From [Actinobacillus] rossii (GTDB lineage Bacteria; Pseudomonadota; Gammaproteobacteria; Enterobacterales; Pasteurellaceae), in assembly GCA_900444965.1 (NCBI GenBank), contig UFRQ01000003.1:1984001-2048000 (forward strand): a stretch of DNA of 64,000 bases, given 5' to 3'. A program made the position numbers and the translations under genes. A model generated the notes under the pieces. It did not search any database. It saw only the letters and a program-made list of their open reading frames with translations, and was not told the origin of the DNA. Positions 46,767 to 55,759 of this stretch are shown one piece after another. How positions within the stretch are numbered: the stretch's first letter is position 1; every line of letters begins with the position of its first letter.

Positions 46767-49384
46767 TAGACACCTCGCTTAAAGTTCTGATACTGCTGCT
46801 CTGAGACTTGTTCAGCAACAACTCGACCTTCCAATTCTACGGTAATCTTATTCTGCAATGTCGTGGTCTGTGCCTGAATAGCAGATAAGAGTCCTGCTGA
46901 AATCGACTTTCCGAGCGACTGAATATCTGCCGTCAAAGTGGTTTGGAAGGTGTTCATTTGTTGTTCTTGACTTTGTGTTAACGGCGTGAAATCAATATTA
47001 GCAAGACTACCATCCCCCGCAGAAACCGCATTGCCTTTTAGTACCGAACTTTTACCTAGGTTAGGATTGTTTAACCCGGCATAAAACTTGTTCTGCACAA
47101 CTTGCCAGTCTGCCTTACCATCTAACACAGTCTTGGCATAAGCACGTTCTTCATCATTTGCCACCCAGGAACCAACGCCATTTAAGATGTTATTAGCTTT
47201 AATCTTTTGACGAGCTTCAAACTTACTGCGTTGTTCGCTAACACTTGCTTGTTGTTCAGGTGTTAACTCATGCCAATTCCGATTGAATGATGTTAGCATC
47301 TTGGCTTTTTCATCATCGCTCGAAAACCAACTATTAAGCTTTTTAAAATCGAGCTTAAATTTATTCTGCTTAAATTGTGCTGTTAAACGTTTCACTTCAT
47401 CAGGATTAGAACCGAACTTCTCAATATCCAACAAATACTTATCATCCGCCCAACCGTTAGAAACAGCTTTAGACGCAATCTCATAACGCTCTTTATCGCT
47501 TAACTTAGTATTATCCCAATGATACTCACGCATACGGCGTTCATCTGCATTTTCACTACTGGTTAGCATTGTCGCAGCACCTGCAACGCCAAGCGCACGA
47601 CTGCCCACATTCAACAGTTTGCCCCATTTACCGCCAGCAGCAACACGCCCATTTCCGCCAACCGTGGTTGCCACATCAATCGCCCCACCAACCGCATTTC
47701 CGCCTTTTCCTAAATTCAATAAGGCAAGAGAACCGGCGGCAGCAAATGCAGCTGTGCCTAAAATCTTAATACTATCTACTGCACCAACCATTGCCTGTGA
47801 AAGTGCTGGATATTGCTCACCATATTCCGTCATCTTCTGAGCAAGATCGGCTGTCCAATTTGTTACACTATTAAAATTCTCAACCTGCGTCATTTCATAC
47901 TTATTTCCTGCGCTCTGAAACTTAACCGCCGCTTGTTCACTAATAAATAACGCATCACGGTCAGTTTCTCCTTTGGCATTTATATAAGCTTCTTCTACAT
48001 TTTGCCCTGTTTGACGTTGTGAGCGGATACCGAACAACCCCAACCAAGCTTGTTGATCAGCCACCAACTCACCTACGCGAGAACCTTGTACATAATTTGC
48101 AACAGATTCTAAAGCTGAATTTCTCTCTCCTTGGCTTTGAGCTTTATCTACTAGTTGCTTAAGTTTCTGATATTCTTTATCTCCAACTAGAATATCATCC
48201 ACCACAGACAAGAATGCATCCACGGTATCCTGTCCTTTGTTCATATAACTCATCATAGATTTTTTTAAATCTACACCGTCATAATGCTTACCGTCTTTGC
48301 CAGTGTATTCAATTTTCTTGGCTCGGTTAAGGGTATCTTGTGAATTAACTTTCGACAAAAAATTCATTGTATTTGTTGCTGTTTCTGAGCTACCACCAGA
48401 AACGTTATAAATTTGTTGCAACATCTTGAACATTTTCTTTGCGCCATCCATACCCTCAAGACCAGCGCCCTTTGCTTTTGCAAATAAACTCGGAGCATAT
48501 TGCGCCATATCACGCAACTCAAAACCACCTGCCTTACCTGCCACATTGGCATAATCTAAGAAGTCTTGAATTTCATTTTCTTTTAAACCATATCCCAAAC
48601 CAGCATTAACTAGATTAGCAATATCTGTTGTGCTAGAACCTGTTGCCATTGCATTTTTTTGAATACTTGGCAATAAATTAAGTGCAGTATCTACACTTAC
48701 CTTTCCTTGAGATACAAGTGAACCCAAAGCTTCCATTGCAGTTTCTTTTGAACCACCATATTTCACAGTCGCATCTTTAATAACATTATGAATATTATCC
48801 ATTCCCGCTTTTTTACCTGCATTATCCCGATCTGCATAAGCAGTATTGGACAGATAAGCCAAAGCAAGATTGTAATCAGCCGTATTTTTAATAGGACGCG
48901 CCGCCAATGTTGCTCCAACGCTAACACCAGCCGCTACCCCCGTTGCTACTCGACCATATCCCATCATTTTTGACCCAAAACTTGGCGCAGGCATTTTCCC
49001 CATTTCCGCATTTAACTGCGCAATTTGCTGTCTTGATGCCGCATAAGCACGGTTAAGCTCTGTAGCAGATGCACGACCGCTACGTGCAAGGCGATTATAA
49101 GCGGCTTCTGTGCGTTGGATTTCACGTTGAATCTGATGTTCTGAGCGAATTCCCAAGGTTTGGCGCGTTTGCGCTAAACGCCGTGCATAGTTTTCTGCTT
49201 TACCTGATAAAGCACTTTGCAGCACGTCTGTCTGACGCGCAGCGTCTTGCTGTTCTTTTGCACCACGTTTTGCGGCATCAGTTGCACGCTTTGCCCCTTT
49301 TTCTACTTCATCGGCCACTTTCTTTAGACCCGCACTAGCCTGATCTTTTAAAGTAACCGCCATTTTCAAGTTCATATCTGCCAT
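46766..49384 (-). CDS. Tail tape measure protein, Mu gp42
   Basis: An 872-residue protein that sets tail length. The N-terminal 110 residues are coiled coil (many Ala, Lys, Gln), followed by the TP901-type core (TADYNLALAYLSNTAY, KETAMEALGSLVSQGKV) and glycine/alanine-rich hydrophobic segments near 545-600. At roughly 3 residues per nm it predicts a tail of the order of 130 nm. It follows the tail chaperone after a terminator. Confidence 0.93.
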   Translation of the reverse strand: MADMNLKMAVTLKDQASAGLKKVADEVEKGAKRATDAAKRGAKEQQDAARQTDVLQSALSGKAENYARRLAQTRQTLGIRSEHQIQREIQRTEAAYNRLARSGRASATELNRAYAASRQQIAQLNAEMGKMPAPSFGSKMMGYGRVATGVAAGVSVGATLAARPIKNTADYNLALAYLSNTAYADRDNAGKKAGMDNIHNVIKDATVKYGGSKETAMEALGSLVSQGKVSVDTALNLLPSIQKNAMATGSSTTDIANLVNAGLGYGLKENEIQDFLDYANVAGKAGGFELRDMAQYAPSLFAKAKGAGLEGMDGAKKMFKMLQQIYNVSGGSSETATNTMNFLSKVNSQDTLNRAKKIEYTGKDGKHYDGVDLKKSMMSYMNKGQDTVDAFLSVVDDILVGDKEYQKLKQLVDKAQSQGERNSALESVANYVQGSRVGELVADQQAWLGLFGIRSQRQTGQNVEEAYINAKGETDRDALFISEQAAVKFQSAGNKYEMTQVENFNSVTNWTADLAQKMTEYGEQYPALSQAMVGAVDSIKILGTAAFAAAGSLALLNLGKGGNAVGGAIDVATTVGGNGRVAAGGKWGKLLNVGSRALGVAGAATMLTSSENADERRMREYHWDNTKLSDKERYEIASKAVSNGWADDKYLLDIEKFGSNPDEVKRLTAQFKQNKFKLDFKKLNSWFSSDDEKAKMLTSFNRNWHELTPEQQASVSEQRSKFEARQKIKANNILNGVGSWVANDEERAYAKTVLDGKADWQVVQNKFYAGLNNPNLGKSSVLKGNAVSAGDGSLANIDFTPLTQSQEQQMNTFQTTLTADIQSLGKSISAGLLSAIQAQTTTLQNKITVELEGRVVAEQVSEQQYQNFKRGV

Positions 49385-49431
49385 AGTTCTTCACTCAAAA
49401 TTGTTTTAAATACCATTTAAAACCTATAAAA

Positions 49432-49452
49432 AAAAGGGCATAACGCCCTTTT
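49432..49452 (-). terminator. Terminator/hairpin between tail chaperone and tape measure genes
   Basis: An 8-bp stem AAAAGGGC/GCCCTTTT with a 5-nt loop is followed on the minus strand by four more T. The stem includes the stop codon of the frameshift extension. Confidence 0.7.
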
Positions 49453-50031
49453 AATTTGCCTGTTGTTCTGTTTTTTTTCTTCGCGTAAAGACGTAATGCG
49501 TTGTCTCAACATCCATATTGTTTTGAGTGCTGCGCCCACCCAATGCAAGTAAACCGCTATCCATCCACGCATTAAGCTCTGCATGACACATCATTTCAAT
49601 ACGATCATAAGTAAAACCGAATTTACTTAAGAAAATAACCGCACTTCGCAAGTTTCGCTCAAGTTCAAAAACACTAAATTGCTGTTTTAACTTTTCTCGC
49701 TTAGGTTTAGGCGTTCCCCAGCGGCGATACGCTTTTTTCTCAACTCACCAATAGCGGCTGTTAGGATGTCGTAGTCAGTTGGATTGAGATGATCAAGAAG
49801 AAATTCAGGATTCATTTTTTCTTTATCCATCCCTACAAATTCGACTTGTTGTGCCAAATACGCCATATCGACGAGCATCTGCACAGATTGATTACTGGTT
49901 TCAGTATCTAATCCGAGCTCTGCAATCTGCTCAACTGCACGCACTTCCCCCCCTAAAGTGAGCAACTGTACTTTAAAATCATAAAAAGTACGGTCACCGA
50001 TTGAGATACCGAACAGTAAACGCCCCTCCAT
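49451..50031 (-). CDS. Tail assembly chaperone, frameshifted long form (Mu gp41-gp41')
   Basis: Long product of a programmed -1 frameshift. Codons 1-100 are read in the first frame; after A-AAA-AAG (49738-49732) reading continues in the -1 frame from 49732 to the stop at 49451, adding about 93 residues starting AYRRWGTPKPKREK and including AVIFLSKFGFTYDRIEMM. The total is about 193 residues. This mirrors the G/GT chaperones of lambda, which bind the tape measure protein whose gene lies next. The extension has no good start of its own. Confidence 0.75.
49687..50031 (-). CDS. Tail assembly chaperone, short form (Mu gp41)
   Basis: A 114-residue unshifted product: N-terminal MEGRLLFGISIGDRTFYDFKV, a helical middle (EQIAELGL...MLVDMAYLAQQV) and C-terminus LRKKRIAAGERLNLSEKS. 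Located between tube and tape-measure genes, the standard place for the tail chaperone. Its start overlaps the tube stop by one base. Confidence 0.82.
   Translation of the reverse strand: MEGRLLFGISIGDRTFYDFKVQLLTLGGEVRAVEQIAELGLDTETSNQSVQMLVDMAYLAQQVEFVGMDKEKMNPEFLLDHLNPTDYDILTAAIGELRKKRIAAGERLNLSEKS
49732..49738 (-). promoter_or_regulatory. -1 ribosomal frameshift heptamer A-AAA-AAG
   Basis: In frame the sequence is AGA AAA AAG, encoding R98-K99-K100 of the short chaperone. It is the most efficient known slippery heptamer in E. coli. The -1 frame is open for 93 codons after it. A GC-rich stretch (TATCGCCGCTGGGG) follows within a few bases. Confidence 0.75.
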
Positions 50032-50399
50032 TATTCAACCACCTTATCGCAAGCGATCATTTGAATATCACGTACTTCTTCGTTATCCACTGTATAAGAT
50101 GTTCCGACTTCCGTGACAAAGCAATTGGTGTAACTCGTACGCACGCCATTCTGTTCTTCGACTGTAACACGTGCATCATCAACGTTATCCCAATCAGGCT
50201 CATCACTATCCAACGGCACAGCAACGGTCATCGAAAGAGTATATTCTCGGATCCCTTTTGCATAACCTTTGACACGCTGCTTACGATTAATGGTTTTGAC
50301 AGCTTTACGACCAGTCGATACCTTAACATCCAGTTTTGTGAGTTCAACTTCAACCCCATCTACTTCCACAAAACCAAGACTTGCATATTTCAACGCCAT
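50031..50399 (-). CDS. Tail tube protein (Mu M)
   Basis: A 122-residue inner tube protein. Visible are a beta-rich N-terminus (FVEVDGVEVELTKLDVKVSTGRKAVKTINR), SMTVAVPLDSDEPDWDNV and the final EVRDIQMIACDKV. It follows the sheath gene after 10 bp, as in Mu. Confidence 0.9.
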   Translation of the reverse strand: MALKYASLGFVEVDGVEVELTKLDVKVSTGRKAVKTINRKQRVKGYAKGIREYTLSMTVAVPLDSDEPDWDNVDDARVTVEEQNGVRTSYTNCFVTEVGTSYTVDNEEVRDIQMIACDKVVE

Positions 50400-50409
50400 A
50401 CATATCCCC

Positions 50410-51819
50410 CTATAAAATCAAATCAATACGGTTTGCGACAACATGTAATCCATTAACAACATCAGCAGGAATCTGCGTGTCCAAACGATTTACATCAATA
50501 CTATTGCGCTGCACAATTAATTTAGCTTTATTCGCTTTCACATTTTCAAGGATTTCTTCATCATCCAGTTTTAAAAGCACATCTAAAATTTCTGACTTCA
50601 CTTTTTCAGGTGTGCGATTTGAAAGTTTTGAGCGTGGAAAACGTAATGCGATACGTTGCTCAATGGCTTTCCGGGTGTAATCTAACGTGCGAATTGTGGT
50701 TAAATCCAATAAAGACGGATCATCCGTATTCGTCGCGGACTTCGTATATGTAGAAATTGCGCGTAAAATTTGAACCTTACTATTTACAATCTTCAAAGGC
50801 GTTAACCCATGAAATAACGCTTGATTTAATTCGCCGAACAATGGCATCTGCGTGACATCTACTAATGTTAATCCTTTGATTTCAAGAGTATTAAGTGGAC
50901 GCGCAGGATCTTCTTCGCTGGCAATAACCGCACCGTAACCTGCTGCAATGATTGCAGCATTATCACTTGCGCCTTTATACCAAGCACAAGTTAAACGTCC
51001 ATCATTAAGCTGTTCAGCGAAGTCTGAACCGCTAGACATTGTGCCAGTCCAAGCCAGTACACCAATAGCAGGTTTCTTTTCAATTGGACTTGAAACACTT
51101 TCTAAGTGCGCTGATAAGGCTTTAGCGTTTGCGATATCAGTGAATGGTGAAATAATAATATGATAATGTTCACCTGCCACACTCGTTAACGCATCGGCAA
51201 TTTCCGCATTTTCTTGGCCACCTGATAGTGCGGTTAAATTAATACTTAAACCTGATGCGGTATTACGATAACCAAGGCTAATCCCATTACCAATTTCACC
51301 TTTGCATTTTGCGGTGAGATTAATGGTACTACCAGATAATTCCGCAACAACCGTTGAATCACGTGTGCCATTAATTAATGCTGCCATACGTGATGCACAA
51401 CTTGCTGAACCTTCACCATTGGTGACACTAATTTTAAAATCTTCATTAGCAATTGAGACTGTTAACACGCCAGCAGAGCTCGCCGTGCCATCAATCACTA
51501 CGGAACCTGTTGCAGCGACACCAGATTCATGATCTGCCAGTCCTACAACTGTCAAACGGATTAAACTGTTATTACGGATAGCTTGACGAGTCATTAAATG
51601 CGCCCAAGACCCATAACCAAAGGTTTCTGCTGCGTCGATATCAGAATATACGCGCAACGGTGCACTATATTTCTCAACGCCAGATTTAGTCATTGGGGCT
51701 AAAATTAGCACTTCTTGCTCATTGGTCGGTAAACTACTGACCGCGCCTTTGGTGTTATACTCCGTATAAACACCTGGATGACGAATACTAGTAGGGATCT
51801 TCTCAAACTCGATATTCAT
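50410..51819 (-). CDS. Contractile tail sheath protein (Mu L)
   Basis: A 469-residue sheath subunit. N-terminal PTSIRHPGVYTEYNTKGAV, then EVLILAPMTKSG and AETFGYGSWAHLMTRQAIR. The C-terminal conserved domain has TIRTLDYTRKAIEQRIALRFPRSKL-type sequence. It overlaps the DUF2635 gene by 4 bp (ATGA). Confidence 0.95.
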   Translation of the reverse strand: MNIEFEKIPTSIRHPGVYTEYNTKGAVSSLPTNEQEVLILAPMTKSGVEKYSAPLRVYSDIDAAETFGYGSWAHLMTRQAIRNNSLIRLTVVGLADHESGVAATGSVVIDGTASSAGVLTVSIANEDFKISVTNGEGSASCASRMAALINGTRDSTVVAELSGSTINLTAKCKGEIGNGISLGYRNTASGLSINLTALSGGQENAEIADALTSVAGEHYHIIISPFTDIANAKALSAHLESVSSPIEKKPAIGVLAWTGTMSSGSDFAEQLNDGRLTCAWYKGASDNAAIIAAGYGAVIASEEDPARPLNTLEIKGLTLVDVTQMPLFGELNQALFHGLTPLKIVNSKVQILRAISTYTKSATNTDDPSLLDLTTIRTLDYTRKAIEQRIALRFPRSKLSNRTPEKVKSEILDVLLKLDDEEILENVKANKAKLIVQRNSIDVNRLDTQIPADVVNGLHVVANRIDLIL

Positions 51820-52031
51820 TCTTTTGCTCCTTTGATTTTATTTGATACTTCCACTTCCGAGACTTTAATCGTGCGTTTCACGCTTTTTTCATTAACTTTT
51901 ATCAAATCCCCATCTAACAATAAACGGCGGTAATACAATGTATTTGGCACATCTACCACGTTTTGGTCAATAAACTGACGAGCTGAATGTTCAAAAGGGA
52001 CTTTCAAGCCGATTCTTGCTTTGACTTTCAT
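51816..52031 (-). CDS. Small phage protein, DUF2635 (Mu gp38)
   Basis: A 71-residue basic protein with VPFEHSARQFIDQNVVDVPNTLYYRRLLLDGDLI, the DUF2635 pattern. The family precedes sheath genes in Mu-like phages; function is unknown. It directly follows gp37 and is coupled to the sheath gene. Confidence 0.85.
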   Translation of the reverse strand: MKVKARIGLKVPFEHSARQFIDQNVVDVPNTLYYRRLLLDGDLIKVNEKSVKRTIKVSEVEVSNKIKGAKE

Positions 52032-52676
52032 TTAAGTTTGCTCCTGTGTCTCCACGGTATAAGGTACACTTGCACCAGTAGTTGGATCGTAAATATTACC
52101 CAGCACCTGTTCTAAATACGGATAAGGCTCAGATAATTCGCCTTTATATTGATTAAAGATATAATCAGGACTTGAGCGATCTTGTGTAACTTCAGGGAAA
52201 CGTCCATCTTCAAGTGGAGATAAATCATCAAAGATGACATCATATTCCACCGAATACGCGGTTAATCTCTGATTTTTTACTTGCTGATTATTAAACAAGG
52301 TTCGCACACGCACTGGTTCTAACGGCTGTACTATCTGTCCTAGCGTTTGGCTATCAAGCAAACGACGCACGGCTGTAATCAACTGATAAGCACCGATTTC
52401 ACGACTATCCACACCGCCAGCACGTCCAGCAAGATTGCTACGTAAAGATTGCGTCACCACCATAATGGCAAAAGTTGCAGTGCTTTGATAACGAGATGCA
52501 CGAACATTCATCCGTTTCACATTTGCACCACCATAGGTCACCATCACCAGTGGTAAGCGGTTAGTGCCGATACTGTCATCATTAAACTCACCACCATAAC
52601 TTCTTACTGTTACTGCCAGTTTGCCTAAACCACGTCTTAGCCGCTCAACTAAAGCATTCTCAATTTTCGTAATCAC
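52032..52676 (-). CDS. Phage protein gp37 (DUF1834)
   Basis: A 214-residue member of the Mu gp37 family, probably a tail terminator. Core stretches are ITKIENALVERLRRGLGKLAVTV, RLPLVMVTYGGA and GAYQLITAVRRLLDSQTLG. The GTG at 52676 is preferred: it follows AGGAT and starts the conserved VITKIENAL. A longer frame to 52718 would overlap gp36 by 59 bp. Confidence 0.82.
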   Translation of the reverse strand: MITKIENALVERLRRGLGKLAVTVRSYGGEFNDDSIGTNRLPLVMVTYGGANVKRMNVRASRYQSTATFAIMVVTQSLRSNLAGRAGGVDSREIGAYQLITAVRRLLDSQTLGQIVQPLEPVRVRTLFNNQQVKNQRLTAYSVEYDVIFDDLSPLEDGRFPEVTQDRSSPDYIFNQYKGELSEPYPYLEQVLGNIYDPTTGASVPYTVETQEQT

Positions 52677-53094
52677 GTGCGAAAATCCTGTTATTTCCGT
52701 TAAAAAACTGCACCGCACTGTCCGCGTTAGTCACATCAGTATTCATAGATTCATCTTCAATACCTAAAGAAATTTTTCCACTGGCTAAGGCTTCAAGTTC
52801 TTTAATACTCAGCTTATACCGTTCGATGATTTCATCCGTAATAGGTACATCCGACATACTGCACAAACGATAACGTGTTAAATCACAACAAATCCGTGTC
52901 AAGTTCTGTGGTACAGTCGCCAAAGGCAACTTATAACGCGCACTTAAGTAACCATCAATCTGCGAACTACTATCTGATAAACCAATCTCAAGTACGGCAT
53001 AATTAATCTCACCTACATTATCGCGATCAGTTAATTGCAATGCCTGTAGTTCTCCAACACGAACGATAAAATCTTGTGCCTGTGCATACATCAT
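52660..53094 (-). CDS. Phage protein gp36 (DUF1320)
   Basis: A 144-residue head-tail connector-type protein. Visible are MYAQAQDFIVRVGELQALQLTDRD, SQIDGYLSARYKLPLATVPQNLTRICCDLTRYRLC, both typical of DUF1320. It lies one base from gp35 and overlaps gp37 by 17 bp. Confidence 0.9.
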   Translation of the reverse strand: MMYAQAQDFIVRVGELQALQLTDRDNVGEINYAVLEIGLSDSSSQIDGYLSARYKLPLATVPQNLTRICCDLTRYRLCSMSDVPITDEIIERYKLSIKELEALASGKISLGIEDESMNTDVTNADSAVQFFNGNNRIFARDYEN

Positions 53095-53486
53095 TATTTA
53101 TCCGTTAAATAAGTCACTTCGAGCCAGGGGTCATCCACGAGATCGAGCATTTTCCCGTCCGACAAAACATCAAGTGGAATTTCTACTACATCCGTTTTAT
53201 TAAAACGAAAACCGGCACGACCATAGCTGTCATGTGGATGAATATCACGTAGTTTCACTGCCACGCCCGTTGCGACAAATTCATTTGGTTTCAATTCAGA
53301 TGTTTCCACATCAGAAATATCTGTCTTCTCACTCGGTTTCTCATTTTCTAGGGTATCAGCCGTATCAAGAAGCTCTTGTTCTCTCATTTCGGTATGAGAG
53401 CTGTCTGAATTTCCCACCGAGTTTTGAAAATTGGTTTCAACCTTCTGGATTTGTTCAGCTTGCTCTTCTTTTCTTTTTCTGCCCAT
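53094..53486 (-). CDS. Phage protein gp35 (HI1506-like C-terminal domain)
   Basis: About 130 residues. The N-terminal 65 are acidic, Ser/Glu-rich and probably disordered; the C-terminal part (VAVKLRDIHPHDSYGRAGFRFNKTDVVEIP) is the conserved Mu gp35-type domain. The ATG at 53486 is preferred over 53492, since GGAG lies 7 nt before it but only 2 nt before the other. Function is unknown, probably a head protein. Confidence 0.78.
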   Translation of the reverse strand: MGRKRKEEQAEQIQKVETNFQNSVGNSDSSHTEMREQELLDTADTLENEKPSEKTDISDVETSELKPNEFVATGVAVKLRDIHPHDSYGRAGFRFNKTDVVEIPLDVLSDGKMLDLVDDPWLEVTYLTDK

Positions 53487-53530
53487 AATCATTCTCCATA
53501 TAAGTCGGGGAGTACCCCGACTTCGTGTTG

Positions 53531-54451
53531 CTACTCAATGATTTGTGATGACACAACCACTTTTAAACGACCTTTTAAGATATTTGTTGTGCCGTTAATT
53601 ACTTCACCTTCACAAATCTGACGTGCTTTGAATTCCAATGCCGGCGGCACTAAAATGACATTTGGACGAATATTCAATAATTTACTGCCATCACCTTTAA
53701 GCGATTGCATTTTGGCAATCACCGCCATAATGTTCTCTGCGGTCAACTCCGTTTGCTCAACACGATGCGCTAATTGCCAGAAACCAAAACCAGCCGCACC
53801 ACGCGCACGCACACCCCATTCGTAGATGTCTTCATTGAAGACGGTATCCGATTTTGATGGGTCAAATTTGGTTTCGATTTCAGGGGCAGTACGCTCCTGC
53901 CAAATCAACGGTTTAATCGCATTCGTGGTATCAAAGATATAAAACGTTGGTGCAGCACTTGTAGTGCCGGTTGTAATATTGCTTTGCTCTGTTGATGAGC
54001 CTGTACCATCTACGTTTTCATAAACAGGATGGTCAGTGTCAAAGTAGTTTTGACCGTCATAACATAATGTTGCTTTACCTTCTTTGAGTAAGCCAAACAC
54101 TAAATCATCAGGCAATTCAGCGGCAGATTGTGCCGCTTGTTGCACCATTGGGCGGAATAATCCAACTTGGTCATCTTCAATATCCGTGCGCGGAATTCCA
54201 ACCGTGGCTTCGTATAATTTATTTTCAATGCTGGTGCCTTGGGCTTGCATTGCTTTGCGCTGACGTTTGCCTACCCATTCAATCAATTTCGGGAATTGAC
54301 TTAAAAAGCCGTAAGTGTTCACTTTAGTATTCGATGACACTTTCATAGCGATTAAATCCCATTGAGGTTTAATTAATGCTAACCCCGCAAGAAAATCTTT
54401 CTTAAATTGCATTTCAATCGCTTTTAACACTTCTGATTTCTTAAAGCTCAT
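53531..54451 (-). CDS. Major head protein (Mu T)
   Basis: A 306-residue capsid subunit of the Mu T family: FLSQFPKLIEWVGKRQRKAMQAQGTSIENKLYEATVGIPRTDIEDD-type N-domain, ATLCYDGQNYFDTDHPVY, and the C-terminal NVILVPPALEFKARQI. The start overlaps the protease/scaffold stop by one base. Confidence 0.94.
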   Translation of the reverse strand: MSFKKSEVLKAIEMQFKKDFLAGLALIKPQWDLIAMKVSSNTKVNTYGFLSQFPKLIEWVGKRQRKAMQAQGTSIENKLYEATVGIPRTDIEDDQVGLFRPMVQQAAQSAAELPDDLVFGLLKEGKATLCYDGQNYFDTDHPVYENVDGTGSSTEQSNITTGTTSAAPTFYIFDTTNAIKPLIWQERTAPEIETKFDPSKSDTVFNEDIYEWGVRARGAAGFGFWQLAHRVEQTELTAENIMAVIAKMQSLKGDGSKLLNIRPNVILVPPALEFKARQICEGEVINGTTNILKGRLKVVVSSQIIE

Positions 54452-54993
54452 TATTTTTGCTCCTTATGTTCTTTAATAAATTCCGCTTCCGTCATGCCTA
54501 AAGCACGCGCCGCCGCTTGTTCTGCTGCGCTTAACGCCACAACATTAAGGTTCGGGTTATCTTTCGCTTGCGCTTGACCACTTAATGCAGCAATAGCTGG
54601 AGCCTTGTCTAAATACGCACTTAATGCTTCCACGCTTAAACTTTCTGCCCATTCTTTTAGTGCAGGAGATAACTTGCCGTTGCTTAATGCGGCAGTAATT
54701 AACGCACCTTTTTTATCTGCATCACGTTCTGCTTTGATTGCATTTAAATCTGCTTGTAATACTACAACCTGTTCAACAGGCACATATTTAGCCGGATCCA
54801 CTTTGCCAGCTTGAGAACTTAATGCCGCGATATTGCTATCTTTCGCTTTAAGTTCCTTGTAAACTTGCGACAAGGCAACTTCAGATGTACCTTTGCTTTC
54901 TGCTAAGGCAAGCACATCCGCTTTAATTTCTTGCTCAGTGGCATCTTTTTTACCCATAAGCGCACATAAAGCCGCTAACAGCTCTTTATCCAT
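54451..54993 (-). CDS. Internal-start scaffold protein (Mu Z-like)
   Basis: An in-frame internal ATG (MDKELLAALCALMGKK) has a strong AAGGA 9 nt before it and lies exactly at the protease-scaffold junction. It would give a 180-residue scaffold, helical and Ala/Glu/Lys-rich, as Mu makes Z from within I. Evidence is position plus the ribosome site. Confidence 0.68.
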   Translation of the reverse strand: MDKELLAALCALMGKKDATEQEIKADVLALAESKGTSEVALSQVYKELKAKDSNIAALSSQAGKVDPAKYVPVEQVVVLQADLNAIKAERDADKKGALITAALSNGKLSPALKEWAESLSVEALSAYLDKAPAIAALSGQAQAKDNPNLNVVALSAAEQAAARALGMTEAEFIKEHKEQK

Positions 54994-55494
54994 GGTTTGA
55001 TTTCCTTCTGTTAAATCGAAGTGAGAACTTGCGGCAACAATGGCATCATCCATTCCATCTAAAGCCGGAACGTTTGTGAGTGCCGCATGGAAAATTTTGC
55101 GCACATAACCATCTCGGTCGTAGGCGAAGACTGCGGATATATAACGATATTCACCATTCTTAATATATTCTGCCGCTCTGTCTGTCCAACGCACGTCTGC
55201 AAAAATGCCTTGCGGGGTAAAGTACAAATACTCCATCCACCCTGCACTTGGAGCTTCTTTGCCATTGGTTTTGCTATGCAAAATCTGATGTTCATAGTCA
55301 ATCGGCAATGGATTACGCTGACTATTCGCCAACGCCACAATATCCGCCCCATTGCTATCGGCAACAATCCAAGCTGCCACATCAGTCGGTCGTCCGTCAG
55401 TGGCACGAAACTCCCCATAAGGCAAAAGCTGAATAGTCCCAGTTTTCGCTTGAGAAATTTCAAAGCCAGCAACGGCTAATTTGAGTTTATTCAT
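54451..55494 (-). CDS. Prohead protease with C-terminal scaffold (Mu I)
   Basis: A 347-residue protein. The N-terminal ~150 residues are the Mu I protease (IQLLPYGEFRATDGRP, NPLPIDYEHQILHSKTNGK, YRYISAVFAYDRDG, HAALTNVPALDGM); the rest is a helical, charged scaffold region. The ATG at 55494 starts the conserved MNKLKLAVAGFEIS; the frame upstream of it is hydrophobic noise. It lies just downstream of a predicted late promoter. Confidence 0.88.
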   Translation of the reverse strand: MNKLKLAVAGFEISQAKTGTIQLLPYGEFRATDGRPTDVAAWIVADSNGADIVALANSQRNPLPIDYEHQILHSKTNGKEAPSAGWMEYLYFTPQGIFADVRWTDRAAEYIKNGEYRYISAVFAYDRDGYVRKIFHAALTNVPALDGMDDAIVAASSHFDLTEGNQTMDKELLAALCALMGKKDATEQEIKADVLALAESKGTSEVALSQVYKELKAKDSNIAALSSQAGKVDPAKYVPVEQVVVLQADLNAIKAERDADKKGALITAALSNGKLSPALKEWAESLSVEALSAYLDKAPAIAALSGQAQAKDNPNLNVVALSAAEQAAARALGMTEAEFIKEHKEQK

Positions 55495-55539
55495 TACATA
55501 ACCAATCCTTTTCGTTAAAAAATCAGTAATTAGGATGGC

Positions 55540-55585
55540 AGAATATCGAATTGAGAAGAATGAAAAGAGAAGAGTGCATTCAGCA
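55540..55585 (-). promoter_or_regulatory. Predicted phage late promoter before the protease gene
   Basis: Minus strand: TGCTGAATG (55585-55577), exactly 31 nt, then TATTCTG (-10 at 55545-55540), about 46 nt before the gene start. It corresponds to the position of Mu P(I). The 9-mer lies in a short AGTGC/GCACT dyad. Confidence 0.6.
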
Positions 55586-55635
55586 CTGAGAATAATATTT
55601 AAAAAAGACGGCATTAACCTTAAAAATAAAATAAA

Positions 55636-55659
55636 GGGTTGCGCCAAATAACGCAACCC
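55636..55659 (-). terminator. Terminator between G and the protease gene
   Basis: An 8-bp perfect stem GGGTTGCG/CGCAACCC with an 8-nt loop is followed on the minus strand by TTTATTTTATTTTT. It ends transcription from the lysis-packaging-F-G block just before the next late promoter. Confidence 0.8.
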
Positions 55660-55759
55660 GTTTTAAAACCTTTTTAAATCGTTTTAAATCGTTTTAAAAA
55701 ATTTCATTCGATAAATCACACATCATCTTGAAATAATCGCATAACGCGCGATTTATGGG

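Noticed and set aside
49451..49651. A separate 66-codon gene after gp41
   Set aside because: Its frame is open far upstream of the ATG/TTG and joins gp41 at a slippery heptamer, so it is better read as a frameshift extension.
55494..55656. Longer N-terminus of the protease gene
   Set aside because: The extra 54 codons are hydrophobic, without family similarity, and cross the predicted late promoter.
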